64,000 nt of DNA from Neisseria sp. KEM232 (GCF_002237445.1 NZ_CP022527.1:744001-808000); one strand, 5' to 3'. Positions 1-8,981 are shown, numbered from the stretch's first letter. The notes: generated by a model from the sequence alone, not told the origin. Numbers and translations are program-made.

Positions 1-129
1 TTCGATGGCGCGTGCCTGTGCGGCGTCGCGAATAAACGCGGGCTGCTGCGAAGCTGCCTGATACCAGGTCAGCGGGCTGTGATTTTGATACGGGGGCGGA
101 ACAAAACGGGGGGGGTGTTTTTCGGACAT
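1..129 (-). CDS. Partial CDS, N-terminus of probable AFG1-like ATPase (ZapE family)
   Basis: This is the first 43 codons of a minus-strand gene that runs off the left edge; the ATG is at 129. The visible protein starts MSEKHPPRFVPP and continues with a segment reading SPLTWYQAA and then FIRDAAQARAIE. That pattern resembles the N-terminus of AFG1/ZapE-type P-loop ATPases, which act at the division septum or on membrane proteins. The ATPase domain lies outside the window, so the product is tentative. Codons 5-8 contain an eight-C run (108-115 as G on the plus strand), a possible slippage site near the start. An AT-type uptake sequence lies just upstream at about 134-145. Confidence 0.45.
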   Translation of the reverse strand, partial: MSEKHPPRFVPPPYQNHSPLTWYQAASQQPAFIRDAAQARAIE

Positions 130-286
130 GGTTTTCAGACGGCATCTTATTTTTGGCAGCGCGCATTATAGTGTATTTCCGCATGATGTTAAGCGGAGCG
201 GCTGCTCCACCGACCCCCGCACGACAGTAGAAAGCAAAAAAAGAGTGCCGCGCAATGCGGCACCCTCGTTTTTCCGGAAGGACGGT

Positions 287-595
287 TTATTCGGCAGTCA
301 TCGACCGATCGACACGTTCGCGTAATTCCTTACCCGGCTTGAAGTGGGGAACGTGTTTTTCAGGCACATCCACTTTCGCTCCGGTTTTCGGATTACGCCC
401 CTGACGGGCGGGTCTGTGGTTCAAATCAAAACTGCCAAATCCGCGGATTTCGATCCGCTGGCCGCGAGCCAGCGAGCGGGTCATGGTATCCACCAAAACC
501 TTCACGCTGTACTCGACGTCTTTCGCCATCAGGTGCGTGCCGTTTTTCTGGGCAAAAACCTCAGCCAAACGAACCATCAGCTCTGATTTGGTCAT
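287..595 (-). CDS. ihfB: Integration host factor subunit beta
   Basis: IHF-beta pairs with IHF-alpha to bend DNA sharply at specific sites in the nucleoid; it affects transcription, replication and recombination. The 102-residue protein has the full HU/IHF fold. RGFGSF (51-56) leads into the beta-ribbon arm, RNPKTG (67-72) carries the intercalating proline, and FKPGKEL (85-91) is the C-terminal signature. Length matches the family. It is the last gene of the minus-strand cmk-rpsA-ihfB block, only 15 bases after rpsA, an order common in proteobacteria and consistent with co-transcription. Confidence 0.95.
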   Translation of the reverse strand: MTKSELMVRLAEVFAQKNGTHLMAKDVEYSVKVLVDTMTRSLARGQRIEIRGFGSFDLNHRPARQGRNPKTGAKVDVPEKHVPHFKPGKELRERVDRSMTAE

Positions 596-610
596 AACGA
601 TCGCCCCGGA

Positions 611-2290
611 TTATTCGTTATCGCCGGACAATTTGGCTTTCAGCAGATCGCCCAGGCTGGTGGTACCGGCATTGGCGGAAGATGCTGCATTGACCGAATT
701 GAGCGCGTCGCGGCTTTCTTTGGCGTCTTTGGCTTTGACCGACAGCTTGATGCTGCGGTTTTTGCGGTCGACAGTCACGATAACCGCTTCCACTTCGTCG
801 CCCTCTTTCAGCTTGGTGGTCAGGTCTTCGACGCGGTCAGCGGCAAATTCAGAAGCGGGCAGATAGCCTTCCACTTCGTCGCCCAAAACAACAACTGCGC
901 CCTTGGCTTCAACGGATTTCACAGTGCCTTTAACCAGCGAGCCTTTGTCGTTGACGCTGATATAGTTGCCGAAAGGATCGCCTTCGAGCTGTTTGATGCC
1001 CAGGGAGATGCGTTCTTTTTCCACATCGATGCCCAATACGACGGCTTCGACTTCTTCACCTTTTTTGTATTTGCGTACGGCTTCTTCGCCGGACTCCGTC
1101 CAAGACAGATCGGACAGGTGAACCAAACCGTCGATATTGCCGGGCAGGCCGACGAATACGCCGAAGTCGGTAATGGATTTGACGGCACCTTTGATTTTGT
1201 CGCCTTTATTGTAGTTGGCGGCAAAATCTTCCCAAGGATTGGGCTGGCACTGTTTCATACCCAGGCTGATGCGGCGGCGGTCTTCGTCGATTTCCAGAAT
1301 CATCACTTCGACTTCATCGCCCAGCTGTACGACTTTGCTCGGGTGTACGTTTTTGTTGGTCCAGTCCATTTCGGAAACGTGTACCAAGCCTTCGATGCCC
1401 TGTTCGATTTCGACAAACGCGCCGTAGTCGGTGAGGTTGGACACTTTGCCGAACAGGCGTGTACCGGCCGGATAACGGCGTGCGAGGCCGCTCCAAGGAT
1501 CTTCGCCCAGCTGTTTGATGCCGAGAGAAACGCGTTGTTTTTCCTGGTCGAATTTCAATACTTTGGCTTCGACTTCCTGGCCGACTTCCAGCACTTCGCT
1601 CGGGTGTTTCACACGGCGCCATGCCAGATCGGTGATGTGCAGCAGGCCGTCGATACCGCCCAGATCCACGAATGCGCCGTAGTCGGTGATATTTTTGACG
1701 ATGCCTTTGACAACAGTGCCTTCTTGCAGGTTTTCCAGCAGGGCTTTGCGCTCTTCGCCCAAAGTGGCTTCGAGCACGGCGCGGCGGGATACCACGACGT
1801 TGTTGCGTTTTTTATCCAGCTTGATGACTTTGAATTCGATTTCTTTGCCTTCAAAGTGGGAAGTGTCTTTGATAGGGCGCACGTCCAAGAGCGAACCGGG
1901 CAGGAAGGCGCGGATGCTGTTGATCATGACGGTGAGGCCGCCTTTGACTTTGCCGTTGATCAGGCCGGAGAGGATGTCGCCGTTTTCCATTGCTTCTTCC
2001 AAAGCAATCCAGTCGGCGGCGCGTTTGGCTTTTTCGCGCGACAGTTTGGTTTCGCCGAAGCCGTTTTCCACGGATTCTATGGTCACGGTAACGAAGTCGC
2101 CTACTTTGACTTCCACTTCGCCTTGCGGGTTTTTGAATTCGTTGATGTCGATGAGCGACTCGGATTTCAGACCGGCGTTGACGATGACGAATTTGTCTTC
2201 AATCGCCACCACTTCGGCGGTAATCACTTCCCCTTGGTTCATTTCCTGAACGGCGGAGTACTCTTCCAACAACTGGGCAAAATTTTCCAT
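611..2290 (-). CDS. rpsA: 30S ribosomal protein S1
   Basis: S1 binds mRNA on the small ribosomal subunit and is needed for initiation on most leaders. The 559-residue protein has six S1/OB-type repeats, recognisable by recurring segments such as ITDYGAFVDLGGIDGLLH, LTDYGAFVEIEQGIEGLVH and ITDFGVFVGLPGNIDGLVH, each followed by VSLGIKQL or ISLGMKQ. Length is typical of proteobacterial S1. It sits between cmk and ihfB. A DUS inverted pair separates it from cmk, so some transcription probably starts afresh in the 150-base gap upstream. Confidence 0.97.
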   Translation of the reverse strand: MENFAQLLEEYSAVQEMNQGEVITAEVVAIEDKFVIVNAGLKSESLIDINEFKNPQGEVEVKVGDFVTVTIESVENGFGETKLSREKAKRAADWIALEEAMENGDILSGLINGKVKGGLTVMINSIRAFLPGSLLDVRPIKDTSHFEGKEIEFKVIKLDKKRNNVVVSRRAVLEATLGEERKALLENLQEGTVVKGIVKNITDYGAFVDLGGIDGLLHITDLAWRRVKHPSEVLEVGQEVEAKVLKFDQEKQRVSLGIKQLGEDPWSGLARRYPAGTRLFGKVSNLTDYGAFVEIEQGIEGLVHVSEMDWTNKNVHPSKVVQLGDEVEVMILEIDEDRRRISLGMKQCQPNPWEDFAANYNKGDKIKGAVKSITDFGVFVGLPGNIDGLVHLSDLSWTESGEEAVRKYKKGEEVEAVVLGIDVEKERISLGIKQLEGDPFGNYISVNDKGSLVKGTVKSVEAKGAVVVLGDEVEGYLPASEFAADRVEDLTTKLKEGDEVEAVIVTVDRKNRSIKLSVKAKDAKESRDALNSVNAASSANAGTTSLGDLLKAKLSGDNE

Positions 2291-2380
2291 ATTTGCTAAA
2301 TCTTTCTTTGCGCTGCCGGAGGGCGCGGGGTTTGGAGTTGTAAAACGGCAGACCCTTCCGGCCGGGCTGCCGCTGCCACA

Positions 2381-2425
2381 TATTTTCAGACGGCCTTCCG
2401 TATCAAAAAGGCCGTCTGAAAAACG
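2381..2425. terminator. DUS inverted-repeat terminator between cmk and rpsA
   Basis: TTCAGACGGCCT (2385-2396) and AGGCCGTCTGAA (2409-2420) form a 12-bp stem with a short loop and flanking A/T runs. Paired uptake sequences of this kind are standard Neisseria terminators. It lies after cmk on the minus strand, so it probably attenuates read-through into rpsA. Confidence 0.6.
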
Positions 2426-2442
2426 AAAGCGCGGATTATATA

Positions 2443-3102
2443 CTAGATTTGTTTTTGCTCATACCAATCAACTACTTTTTTTACCGCCTCCTCGATGCCC
2501 ATGTCCGAAGTATCCAACAGCATCGCGTCGGGCAGCTGCACCAGCGGCGCGGCGGCGCGGCGGCGGTCGGCTTCGTCGCGGGATTCGATGTCGGCGAGAA
2601 TGCGGTCAAAGGCCACGCCTTCGCACGCAATGCCGAGCTGTTTGGCGCGGCGTTCTGCCCGCACCTGTGCCGACGCGGTCAAAAACACCTTCAACGCGGC
2701 ATCGGGAAACACCACCGAACCCATATCGCGCCCGTCGGCCACCAGCCCGGAGGCCGTCTGAAAATCGCGCTGGCGCTGCAACAGAGCGGCGCGCACCGCA
2801 GGGAACTGCGCCACCGCCGACGCGCCCATGCCGATTTCCTCACTGCGGATGGCGTTGCCGACGTCCTCGCCGTCGAGCAGCACCCGCTGTCCGTCAAACT
2901 GCACGGGAAGTGCGGCGGCCAGCGCGGCTACGGCGGCCTCGTCCGTCCACTCTACGCCTTTGCGCCGCGCATAGAGGGCGGCCAGCCGGTACAGCGCGCC
3001 CGAGTCGAGATAACTCCAACCCAAGGCCGCCGCCACCCGTGAAGCCACCGTACCTTTGCCCGACGCGCTCGGGCCGTCGACGGCGATTACCTTTGTTGCC
3101 AT
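2443..3102 (-). CDS. cmk: Cytidylate kinase
   Basis: Cytidylate kinase phosphorylates CMP and dCMP with ATP in pyrimidine nucleotide salvage and synthesis, in the cytoplasm. The P-loop GPSASGKGT lies at the N-terminus, and the lid region carries the DGRDMG motif. I use the ATG at 3102 (MATKVIAVDG; 219 residues). It has GAGG about seven bases upstream, whereas the ATG two codons earlier at 3108 would sit almost on the Shine-Dalgarno. The gene is first in the cmk-rpsA-ihfB block and divergent from aroA. Confidence 0.95.
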   Translation of the reverse strand: MATKVIAVDGPSASGKGTVASRVAAALGWSYLDSGALYRLAALYARRKGVEWTDEAAVAALAAALPVQFDGQRVLLDGEDVGNAIRSEEIGMGASAVAQFPAVRAALLQRQRDFQTASGLVADGRDMGSVVFPDAALKVFLTASAQVRAERRAKQLGIACEGVAFDRILADIESRDEADRRRAAAPLVQLPDAMLLDTSDMGIEEAVKKVVDWYEQKQI

Positions 3103-3168
3103 TTTCATTCCTCAAATTAACGCTTTTCGGCATAATAGCAAGCCTCGTTAACAGATTCCAGCGCCGCC

Positions 3169-4461
3169 ATGACCACCCAATCCCTCCGTCTCGAAGCACG
3201 CCGTCTGAAACCCTCCTCCGTCGCCCTGCCCGGCTCGAAAAGCATCAGCAACCGCACCCTACTCCTGGCCGCCCTGTCCGACGGCGTCTGCACCATCCGC
3301 TCGCTGCTCGCATCCGACGACACCGACCGCATGCTCGACGCCCTCGCCGCCTTGGGTGTACGCATCGAGCGGCTTTCAGACGGCCTCGTGCGCGTACACG
3401 GCTGCGGCGGACGCTTTCCCGCCGCCGAAGCCGACTTGTTCCTCGGCAACGCCGGCACCGCCTTCCGCCCGTTAACCGCCGCCCTCGCCGTACTCGGCGG
3501 CAACTACCATCTGCACGGCATCCCGCGCATGCACGAACGCCCCATCGGCGACCTCGTCGACGCCCTGCACCTTATCGGCGCCGACATCCGCTATCTCGGC
3601 AACGACGGCTACCCGCCGCTCGCCATTGGCCGCCGCAACGATAACGGCGTGCGCAGCGTGCCGATTAAAGGCAACGTATCCAGCCAGTTTCTCACCGCCC
3701 TTTTAATGGCACTGCCGCTCACCGGCGAAGCCTGCGAAATCCGCGTCGAAGGCGAACTGATTTCCAAGCCCTATATCGACATCACCCTCAACCTGATGCA
3801 ACGCTTCGGCGTCGCGGTCGAAAACCGCGCCTACCGCAGCTTCCTCGTCCCCGCCGCCAACTACCGCGCCCCCGAACGCATCACCGTCGAAGGCGACGCA
3901 TCGAGCGCCTCCTATTTCCTTGCCGCCGGACTGCTCGGCGGCACGCCCGTGCGCGTCACCGGCTTGGGCAAAAACGCCGTCCAGGGCGACGCCGCCTTTG
4001 CCGCCGAACTGGAAAAAACCGGCGCGATCGTCACTTGGGGCGACGACTTTATCGAAGTGTCCCGCGCCCCCGGCCAAAGCGTGCGCGCCTTCGATTTGGA
4101 CGCCAACCACATCCCCGACGCCGCCATGACCCTCGCCATCGTCGCCCTCGCCGCCGACGGAGCGTGCGCCATCCGCAACATCGCCTCGTGGCGCGTCAAA
4201 GAAACCGACCGCATCGCCGCCATGGCCGCCGAGCTGCGCAAAGTCGGCGCAACCGTGGAAGAAGGCGCGGACTTTATCCGCATCACCCCGCCCGCCGCCC
4301 CCACACCAAACGCCGTCATCGACACCTACGACGACCACCGCATGGCCATGTGTTTTTCCCTTGTTTCCCTGCTCGGCGTGCCCGTCACCATCAACGACCC
4401 CGCCTGCGTGCGCAAAACTTTCCCCGACTACTTCGCCGTGTTCGAGTCTCTAAAAGCATAA
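3169..4461 (+). CDS. aroA: 3-phosphoshikimate 1-carboxyvinyltransferase (EPSP synthase)
   Basis: EPSP synthase joins phosphoenolpyruvate to shikimate-3-phosphate, the sixth step of chorismate synthesis. The 430-residue protein shows the substrate-binding start PGSKSISNR, the LGNAGTAFRPL block (about residues 91-103), RVKETDR (342-348) and DDHRMAM (about 388), all diagnostic. The GTAFRPL form, with F where many enzymes have M, is within family variation. It is divergent from cmk with a short shared upstream region. Two other aromatic-pathway genes, tyrB and trpD, occur later in the window but are not linked in an operon. Confidence 0.97.
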   Translation: MTTQSLRLEARRLKPSSVALPGSKSISNRTLLLAALSDGVCTIRSLLASDDTDRMLDALAALGVRIERLSDGLVRVHGCGGRFPAAEADLFLGNAGTAFRPLTAALAVLGGNYHLHGIPRMHERPIGDLVDALHLIGADIRYLGNDGYPPLAIGRRNDNGVRSVPIKGNVSSQFLTALLMALPLTGEACEIRVEGELISKPYIDITLNLMQRFGVAVENRAYRSFLVPAANYRAPERITVEGDASSASYFLAAGLLGGTPVRVTGLGKNAVQGDAAFAAELEKTGAIVTWGDDFIEVSRAPGQSVRAFDLDANHIPDAAMTLAIVALAADGACAIRNIASWRVKETDRIAAMAAELRKVGATVEEGADFIRITPPAAPTPNAVIDTYDDHRMAMCFSLVSLLGVPVTINDPACVRKTFPDYFAVFESLKA

Positions 4462-4753
4462 AACGGGAAAGGCCGTCTGAAAACGCCCTTTCCCGTTTTC
4501 CGAAACGTTATCCCCGCACAGGCGGGAACAGCCTCGGATACCGCCCGCGACGCATACCGTTTGAGGCCGTCTGAAAAAACCAAAAACCCGTTTGAACTTC
4601 GCCGAAGCCCCGTTTTCAGACGGCCTCTGCCCGCCTTTTCAGACGGCCTGCCCTTTCTATATAATGCGCCACCGGTTTGTTGACAATCCGGGCAGCGGCA
4701 ATGTTTGCCTGAGGCCGTCTGAAACCCCAAACGGAGAAAAAAGGAGAAACCCC

Positions 4754-5242
4754 ATGCACTACGAATTTGCCACCGCCGACCTGATCGACATTGCGCCCGA
4801 CACGCCCTCCTGCGAAATCCAGTTCCGCAGTTTCGGCCGCCGCAGCCGTTTTTGCGGCCGCATCCGCACCGTCAGATGTTTCCGCGACAACGGCCTGGTC
4901 AAACAGATTCTGAACACCCATTCCGACGGCGAAGTGCTGGTTGTCGACGGCGGCGGCTCTTTGGCGAGCGCGCTGATCGGCGATTTAATCGCCTCGGCGG
5001 GCGCGGCCAACGGCTGGGCGGGCGCGGTGGTGTACGGCGTCGTGCGCGACAGCGAAGCGCTGAACGAACTCGATTTCGGCATCAAGGCGCTGGGCACGAA
5101 CCCGCGCAAAAGCGCGAAAGAAGGCGCGGGCGAAACGGATGGCGTGCTGACTTTCGGCGGCGTCGATTTCGTGCCCGGCCATTATTTGTACAGCGACGCC
5201 GACGGCATTCTGGTAGCCGCCGCGCCTTTCGCATTGGATTGA
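4754..5242 (+). CDS. rraA: Ribonuclease E activity regulator RraA family protein
   Basis: RraA-family proteins are trimeric; E. coli RraA inhibits RNase E, while other members are hydroxymethylglutarate/oxaloacetate aldolases. The 162-residue protein contains the core DGGGSLASALIGD segment and a WAGAVVYGVVRD-like segment that form the family pocket. I chose the ATG at 4754 because AAGGAG lies ten bases upstream; an open frame continues upstream to 4592 but that stretch is uptake-sequence DNA. An osmC-like gene follows after 26 bases, probably in the same transcript. Whether this copy acts on RNase E cannot be read from sequence. Confidence 0.85.
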   Translation: MHYEFATADLIDIAPDTPSCEIQFRSFGRRSRFCGRIRTVRCFRDNGLVKQILNTHSDGEVLVVDGGGSLASALIGDLIASAGAANGWAGAVVYGVVRDSEALNELDFGIKALGTNPRKSAKEGAGETDGVLTFGGVDFVPGHYLYSDADGILVAAAPFALD

Positions 5243-5268
5243 ACACAAATTCGGACACAGGACACATC

Positions 5269-5697
5269 ATGCAGATTACTTCGCAATGGCTCGACGGCCT
5301 GTGCTTTGTCGCTTCCACCGAAGCGGGGCACAGCGTCGTGATGGAAGGCTCGGCGGCCGAAGGCGCGGCGCGGCGCGGGCCGACGCCGATGGAAATGCTG
5401 CTATTGGGCATGGCCGGCTGCGCCAGTGCCGACGTGGTGCTGATCGCGCAGAAACAGCGCCAGCACATCACCGGCTGCCGCGCTGCGGTCAGCGCCAAAC
5501 GCGCCGACGAAGCCCCGCGTGTGTTCACCGAAATCCATATCCGTTTCACCGTGTCCGGCCGCAACCTGAAAGAAGCCGCCATCGCCAAAGCGGTGCAGCT
5601 GTCGGCGGAAAAATACTGCTCGGCCTCCATCATGCTGGGCAAAACCGCCGCAATCAGCCACAGCTTCGAAATCGAAGAAACACCCGACACCGTTTAA
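5269..5697 (+). CDS. OsmC family peroxiredoxin-like protein
   Basis: OsmC/Ohr proteins reduce organic hydroperoxides with two cysteines. In this 142-residue protein the first Cys is at 51 (MAGCASADV) and the second at 117 (EKYCSAS), which fits the family geometry. It lies 26 bases after rraA on the same strand and is followed by a DUS inverted pair, so the two genes probably form one unit. The sequence looks closer to the YhfA/OsmC-like branch than to Ohr, so the true substrate is uncertain. Confidence 0.85.
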   Translation: MQITSQWLDGLCFVASTEAGHSVVMEGSAAEGAARRGPTPMEMLLLGMAGCASADVVLIAQKQRQHITGCRAAVSAKRADEAPRVFTEIHIRFTVSGRNLKEAAIAKAVQLSAEKYCSASIMLGKTAAISHSFEIEETPDTV

Positions 5698-5702
5698 ACC
5701 GC

Positions 5703-5741
5703 AGGCCGTCTGAAAAGGACAAAACGCTTTTCAGACGGCCT
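5703..5741. terminator. DUS inverted-repeat terminator after the osmC-like gene
   Basis: AGGCCGTCTGAA (5703-5714) and TTCAGACGGCCT (5730-5741) form a 12-bp hairpin directly after the stop codon and before pta. Confidence 0.7.
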
Positions 5742-5805
5742 CTTCATTGCGGCAGGGCTGCCCGCCCGCCGTTTTTCTTATCCGAAACTCCGAAAGGAAG
5801 CCCAA

Positions 5806-7284
5806 ATGGCCAACATCCTCGTCATTCCCGTCTGCCCCCATGCCGACGCCGCCAAAGCCGCTGCCAACATCGCCGCGCAGCTGCCCGACGCCGCCGTGTT
5901 CAACGTCACCGAAAACGCCGAAGAAGCCGTGCGCCTCGCCTCGACAGGCAAGGCCGACGACTGGTTCGACCTCCTCATCGGCCGCGCCGCCGTCCTGAAC
6001 GCGCAAAACCTCGTCATCCAAGGCATCGCTCCCAGCGACGCCCATCTTTTTTTAAGCCGTCTGAACAACGACTTGGCCACCGCTTTTAACGCCCGCGTCG
6101 TCTTCGCCGTCAGCAGCGGCCACGCCACCACCGACCGGCTGAACATGGCCAAAACCTCCTTCGCCGGACGCGCCGTCGAATTCGGCGGCGTGATCGGTGC
6201 GCCCGCCGCCGTGGCCGAAGCTGCCGGCCTCGCCTTCCTCGGCAGCATCGAGAAACCCGAAAACACCGCCGCGTTAGCCGCGCCGCAAGCCGTGCGTCTG
6301 TCGCCCGCCCAATTCCGCTTCAGCATGATGGAAGCCGCCCGCAAGGCAAACAAACGCATCGTCCTGCCCGAAGGCGCGGAAGCCCGCACCGTGCAGGCCG
6401 CCGCCATCTGCCACGAAAAAGGCCTCGCCCGCTGCGTACTGCTGGCCAACCGCCACGCCGTGCACACCGTAGCGCAGGAACTGGGCATCACCCTGCCCGA
6501 ATCGCTGGAAATCATCGACCCCGAAACCATCGTCGAACAATACGTCGCCCCCATGTGCGAGCTGCGCAAATCCAAAGGACTCACGCCAGAAGACGCGCGC
6601 AAACAGCTTCAAGACACCGTCGTCCTCGGCACAATGATGATGGCGCAAAACGACGTCGACGGCCTCGTCTCCGGCGCGGTGCACACCACCGCCAACACCA
6701 TCCGCCCCGCCCTGCAACTGATCAAAACCGCCCCCGGTGCCAGCATCGTATCCAGCGTCTTCTTCATGCTGCTGCCCGGTCAGGTTCTCGTTTACGGCGA
6801 CTGCGCGGTCAACCCCAACCCCACGCCCGAACAGCTGGCCGAAATCGCCATCCAGTCGGCCGACTCGGCCAAAGCCTTCGGCATCGAACCGCGCGTGGCG
6901 ATGATTTCCTACTCCACCGGCACATCCGGCGCCGGCCCCGACGTCGACGCCGTCACCGAAGCCGTGAAACTGGCCAAAGCAAAACGCCCCGACCTGGCCG
7001 TCGACGGCCCGCTGCAATACGACGCCGCCTCCGTGCCCTCCGTCGCCCAATCCAAAGCGCCCGGCAGCCCCGTCGCTGGCAAAGCCACCGTCTTCGTCTT
7101 CCCCGACCTGAACACCGGCAACTGCACCTACAAAGCCGTCCAGCGCAACGCCAACGTATTGAGCGTCGGCCCGATGCTGCAAGGCCTGCGCAAACCGGTG
7201 AACGACCTCTCGCGCGGCGCGCTGGTCGAAGACATCGTCTACACCATCGCCCTCACCGCCATTCAGGCAACGCAAACCGCTTAA
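5806..7284 (+). CDS. pta: Phosphate acetyltransferase
   Basis: Pta converts acetyl-CoA and phosphate to acetyl phosphate and CoA, feeding acetate overflow with AckA (not in the window). The 492-residue protein has a P-loop-like regulatory N-terminus (MANILVIPVC) and a full C-terminal PTA_PTB catalytic domain from about residue 170, with segments such as KRIVLPEGAEARTVQAA, GTSGAGPDVD and FPDLNTGNC. It is shorter than the roughly 700-residue E. coli enzyme because the middle DRTGG-type region is reduced. It stands alone between DUS terminators. Confidence 0.95.
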   Translation: MANILVIPVCPHADAAKAAANIAAQLPDAAVFNVTENAEEAVRLASTGKADDWFDLLIGRAAVLNAQNLVIQGIAPSDAHLFLSRLNNDLATAFNARVVFAVSSGHATTDRLNMAKTSFAGRAVEFGGVIGAPAAVAEAAGLAFLGSIEKPENTAALAAPQAVRLSPAQFRFSMMEAARKANKRIVLPEGAEARTVQAAAICHEKGLARCVLLANRHAVHTVAQELGITLPESLEIIDPETIVEQYVAPMCELRKSKGLTPEDARKQLQDTVVLGTMMMAQNDVDGLVSGAVHTTANTIRPALQLIKTAPGASIVSSVFFMLLPGQVLVYGDCAVNPNPTPEQLAEIAIQSADSAKAFGIEPRVAMISYSTGTSGAGPDVDAVTEAVKLAKAKRPDLAVDGPLQYDAASVPSVAQSKAPGSPVAGKATVFVFPDLNTGNCTYKAVQRNANVLSVGPMLQGLRKPVNDLSRGALVEDIVYTIALTAIQATQTA

Positions 7285-7733
7285 ACGGATTTCCGTTCCG
7301 ACAAAAAGGCCGTCTGAAAAACCTGCGAAGCAGGTTTTTCAGACGGCCTCAACTTTCAGACGGCCTTTCCTATTCCAATCGGGCTGTAGGGTGTGTTGCG
7401 TAGCAACGCACGCGGTTTCGGGTTTTCAGACGGCCTTCAAAGGCCGTCTGAAAACCTGTTCCCTCTCCCGCCCCGCGTGGGAGGACTAGGGTGGGGGCCG
7501 GTGCCGCCTCGGTAACTTTTGCAGGACATCGACGCGAATGCAGTTCTGCGAACTGCCACCCCCTCCCACCCCCGCGCTTGGGGAGCAAGGTGCGCGGCGG
7601 AATAACCGGTTTCAGAAACGTCATTCCCGCGTTTATACCCCGCAGGGGTACAGACGGGAACGGCCTCAACTTTCAAACGGCACGCAAAAAAAGGCAGACG
7701 CACTGTCCGCCTTTCTGATGCCGCGCCTGCCGC
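7285..7733. repeat. Composite intergenic repeat, copy 1 (gene-free stretch)
   Basis: This 449-base gap holds no gene. In order it contains a strong DUS hairpin (7307-7349, with an ACCTGCGAAGCAGGT core) that terminates pta; a GTAGGGTGTGTTGC...GCAACGCACGCGG hairpin (about 7385-7420); a CCCTCTCCCGC block; an ATGCAGTTCTGCGAACTGCC block (about 7538-7560); and a dRS3-like CATTCCCGCG...CGGGAACGG segment (about 7620-7663). The same modules recur at about 12.3-12.6 kb, inverted at 16.2-16.7 kb, and partly at 18.8-19.0 kb. Confidence 0.8.
7307..7349. terminator. DUS hairpin terminator of pta
   Basis: AGGCCGTCTGAA and TTCAGACGGCCT enclose the palindrome ACCTGCGAAGCAGGT, giving one of the longest continuous stems in the window. 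An identical structure follows tyrB at 12253-12295. Confidence 0.75.
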
Positions 7734-8600
7734 TTAGTCGAGGTAGCCGTATTTGCCCGCGTTGAATTCGCGGATGCTTTCGGCCAGCTCTTCCTGGGTG
7801 TTCATGACGAAGGGGCCGTAGGCGGCAATCGGTTCGTCGATGGGTTCGCCCGAGAGGAGCAGGATTTCGGCTTTGCCGCTGCCGCTGTTGCGGATGCGGA
7901 TTTCGCCTTCTTCGCGCTCGAACACGGCCAGCTGGGTCGGCTGTATGGCGGCTTCGCCGTTGAGTTCGATTTCGCCGTGGCGCACGACGATGGCGAGGTT
8001 GTGGCCTGCGGGCACGGTGATGGCGGTTTCTGCGCCTTCGTTAACGGTAACATCCCACACGTTCAGCTCGGTGAAGGTGTCGGCCGCGCCGCGTCTGCCT
8101 TGGTATTCGCCGGCGATAACACGCACGCTGGAAGCCTCATCGGCAACAACGGGGATTTCAGCCGCGGGCAGGTGCTGGTAGCGCGGGGCGGTGCGTTTGT
8201 GCTCGTGCGGCAGGTTGACCCAGAGCTGCGCCATTTCGAAGCTGCCGCCTTTTGCGGAAAATTCGGGGCTGTGGAATTCTTCGTGGACGATGCCGCCGCC
8301 TGCGGTCATCCATTGCACGTCGCCCTGCTTGATGGTGCCTCCCCCGCCGCTGCTGTCGCGGTGGGAAACTTCGCCGGCGTAGGCGATGGTGACGGTTTCG
8401 AAGCCGCGGTGCGGGTGGCCGCCGACGCCGCGCGGTTTGCCGCTGTTGGGGGAAAATTCCATCGGGGCGGCGTAGTCGAACATTAAAAACGGGCTGGTCT
8501 GTTTGTCTTCGCCCATGTGGGAGAAGAGCGGGGCGACTTTGAAGCCGTCGCCTACCCAGTGGGTGCGCGGGGCGTTGTAGATTTTTTTGATGCTACGCAT
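7734..8600 (-). CDS. Pirin family protein
   Basis: Pirins are bicupin metal proteins; bacterial members can degrade quercetin or modulate central metabolism. The 288-residue protein has an N-terminal cupin with the metal ligands His62, His64, His106 and Glu108 (HPHRGFE and IVHEE), and a C-terminal pirin domain. It lies 22 bases downstream of the DUF896 gene on the minus strand, and both diverge from an HxlR-type regulator. This is a common arrangement in which the regulator controls the pirin gene. The substrate cannot be deduced from sequence. Confidence 0.92.
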   Translation of the reverse strand: MRSIKKIYNAPRTHWVGDGFKVAPLFSHMGEDKQTSPFLMFDYAAPMEFSPNSGKPRGVGGHPHRGFETVTIAYAGEVSHRDSSGGGGTIKQGDVQWMTAGGGIVHEEFHSPEFSAKGGSFEMAQLWVNLPHEHKRTAPRYQHLPAAEIPVVADEASSVRVIAGEYQGRRGAADTFTELNVWDVTVNEGAETAITVPAGHNLAIVVRHGEIELNGEAAIQPTQLAVFEREEGEIRIRNSGSGKAEILLLSGEPIDEPIAAYGPFVMNTQEELAESIREFNAGKYGYLD

Positions 8601-8622
8601 GGTGTGGTTTCCTTAATTTAAG

Positions 8623-8868
8623 TCAGATGATGCGGGTGGTGGTTTGCATATTGCGGGCTTGGGCGTCGCGCAGGGCTTCGGGGGTGACGTCGTTGCCCTC
8701 GGGGTCGATGATGGTGACGCGGGACAGGTGGCTGTTGATTTGTCCTTTGACGGCCTCGACATAGGCGCGGCGCAGGGTGTCGCGTTCGGCCAGCTCTGCG
8801 GCGTTCAGTTCGCGGGTTTTGGCAACGGCGGCCAGTTCGTTGATGCGGTCGAGTTCGGGGATTCTCAT
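8623..8868 (-). CDS. DUF896 family small protein (YnzC-like)
   Basis: This 81-residue cytoplasmic protein matches DUF896: a helical N-terminal part (IPELDRINELAAVAK...LNAAELAERDTLR) and the signature IDPEGNDVTPEAL near the C-terminus. The founding member YnzC is a small three-helix protein of unclear role linked to the SOS response in Bacillus. Here the gene leads a two-gene unit with the pirin gene, under a good sigma-70-like promoter divergent from the HxlR gene. Confidence 0.88.
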   Translation of the reverse strand: MRIPELDRINELAAVAKTRELNAAELAERDTLRRAYVEAVKGQINSHLSRVTIIDPEGNDVTPEALRDAQARNMQTTTRII

Positions 8869-8920
8869 AATCCGTTCCTTTCTGTGTGAAAAAATATTGG
8901 TGAATTTGTCTGTGTCGCGT

Positions 8921-8968
8921 ATTATATGGGTATCGTTTTTTTAAACAAGTACACACATTTTTTATACT
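8921..8968. promoter_or_regulatory. Overlapping divergent promoters between DUF896/pirin and HxlR gene
   Basis: On the minus strand, TTGTTT (8943-8948) lies 16 bases from TATAAT (8921-8926). On the plus strand, TTTAAA (8940-8945) lies 17 bases from TATACT (8963-8968). The two -35 hexamers overlap, so one bound regulator could control both directions; the adjacent HxlR protein is the obvious candidate. Confidence 0.5.
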
Positions 8969-8981
8969 ATGGAGAATGATG

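Noticed and set aside
1118..2299. Long 393-codon open frame opposite rpsA on the plus strand
   Set aside because: It mirrors the S1 coding frame, has a Phe/Val/His-rich composition typical of antisense shadows, and no RBS; rpsA is certain.
7285..7733. CRISPR array suspected from repeated short motifs
   Set aside because: The repeats are uptake sequences and mosaic modules without regular spacing or unique spacers.
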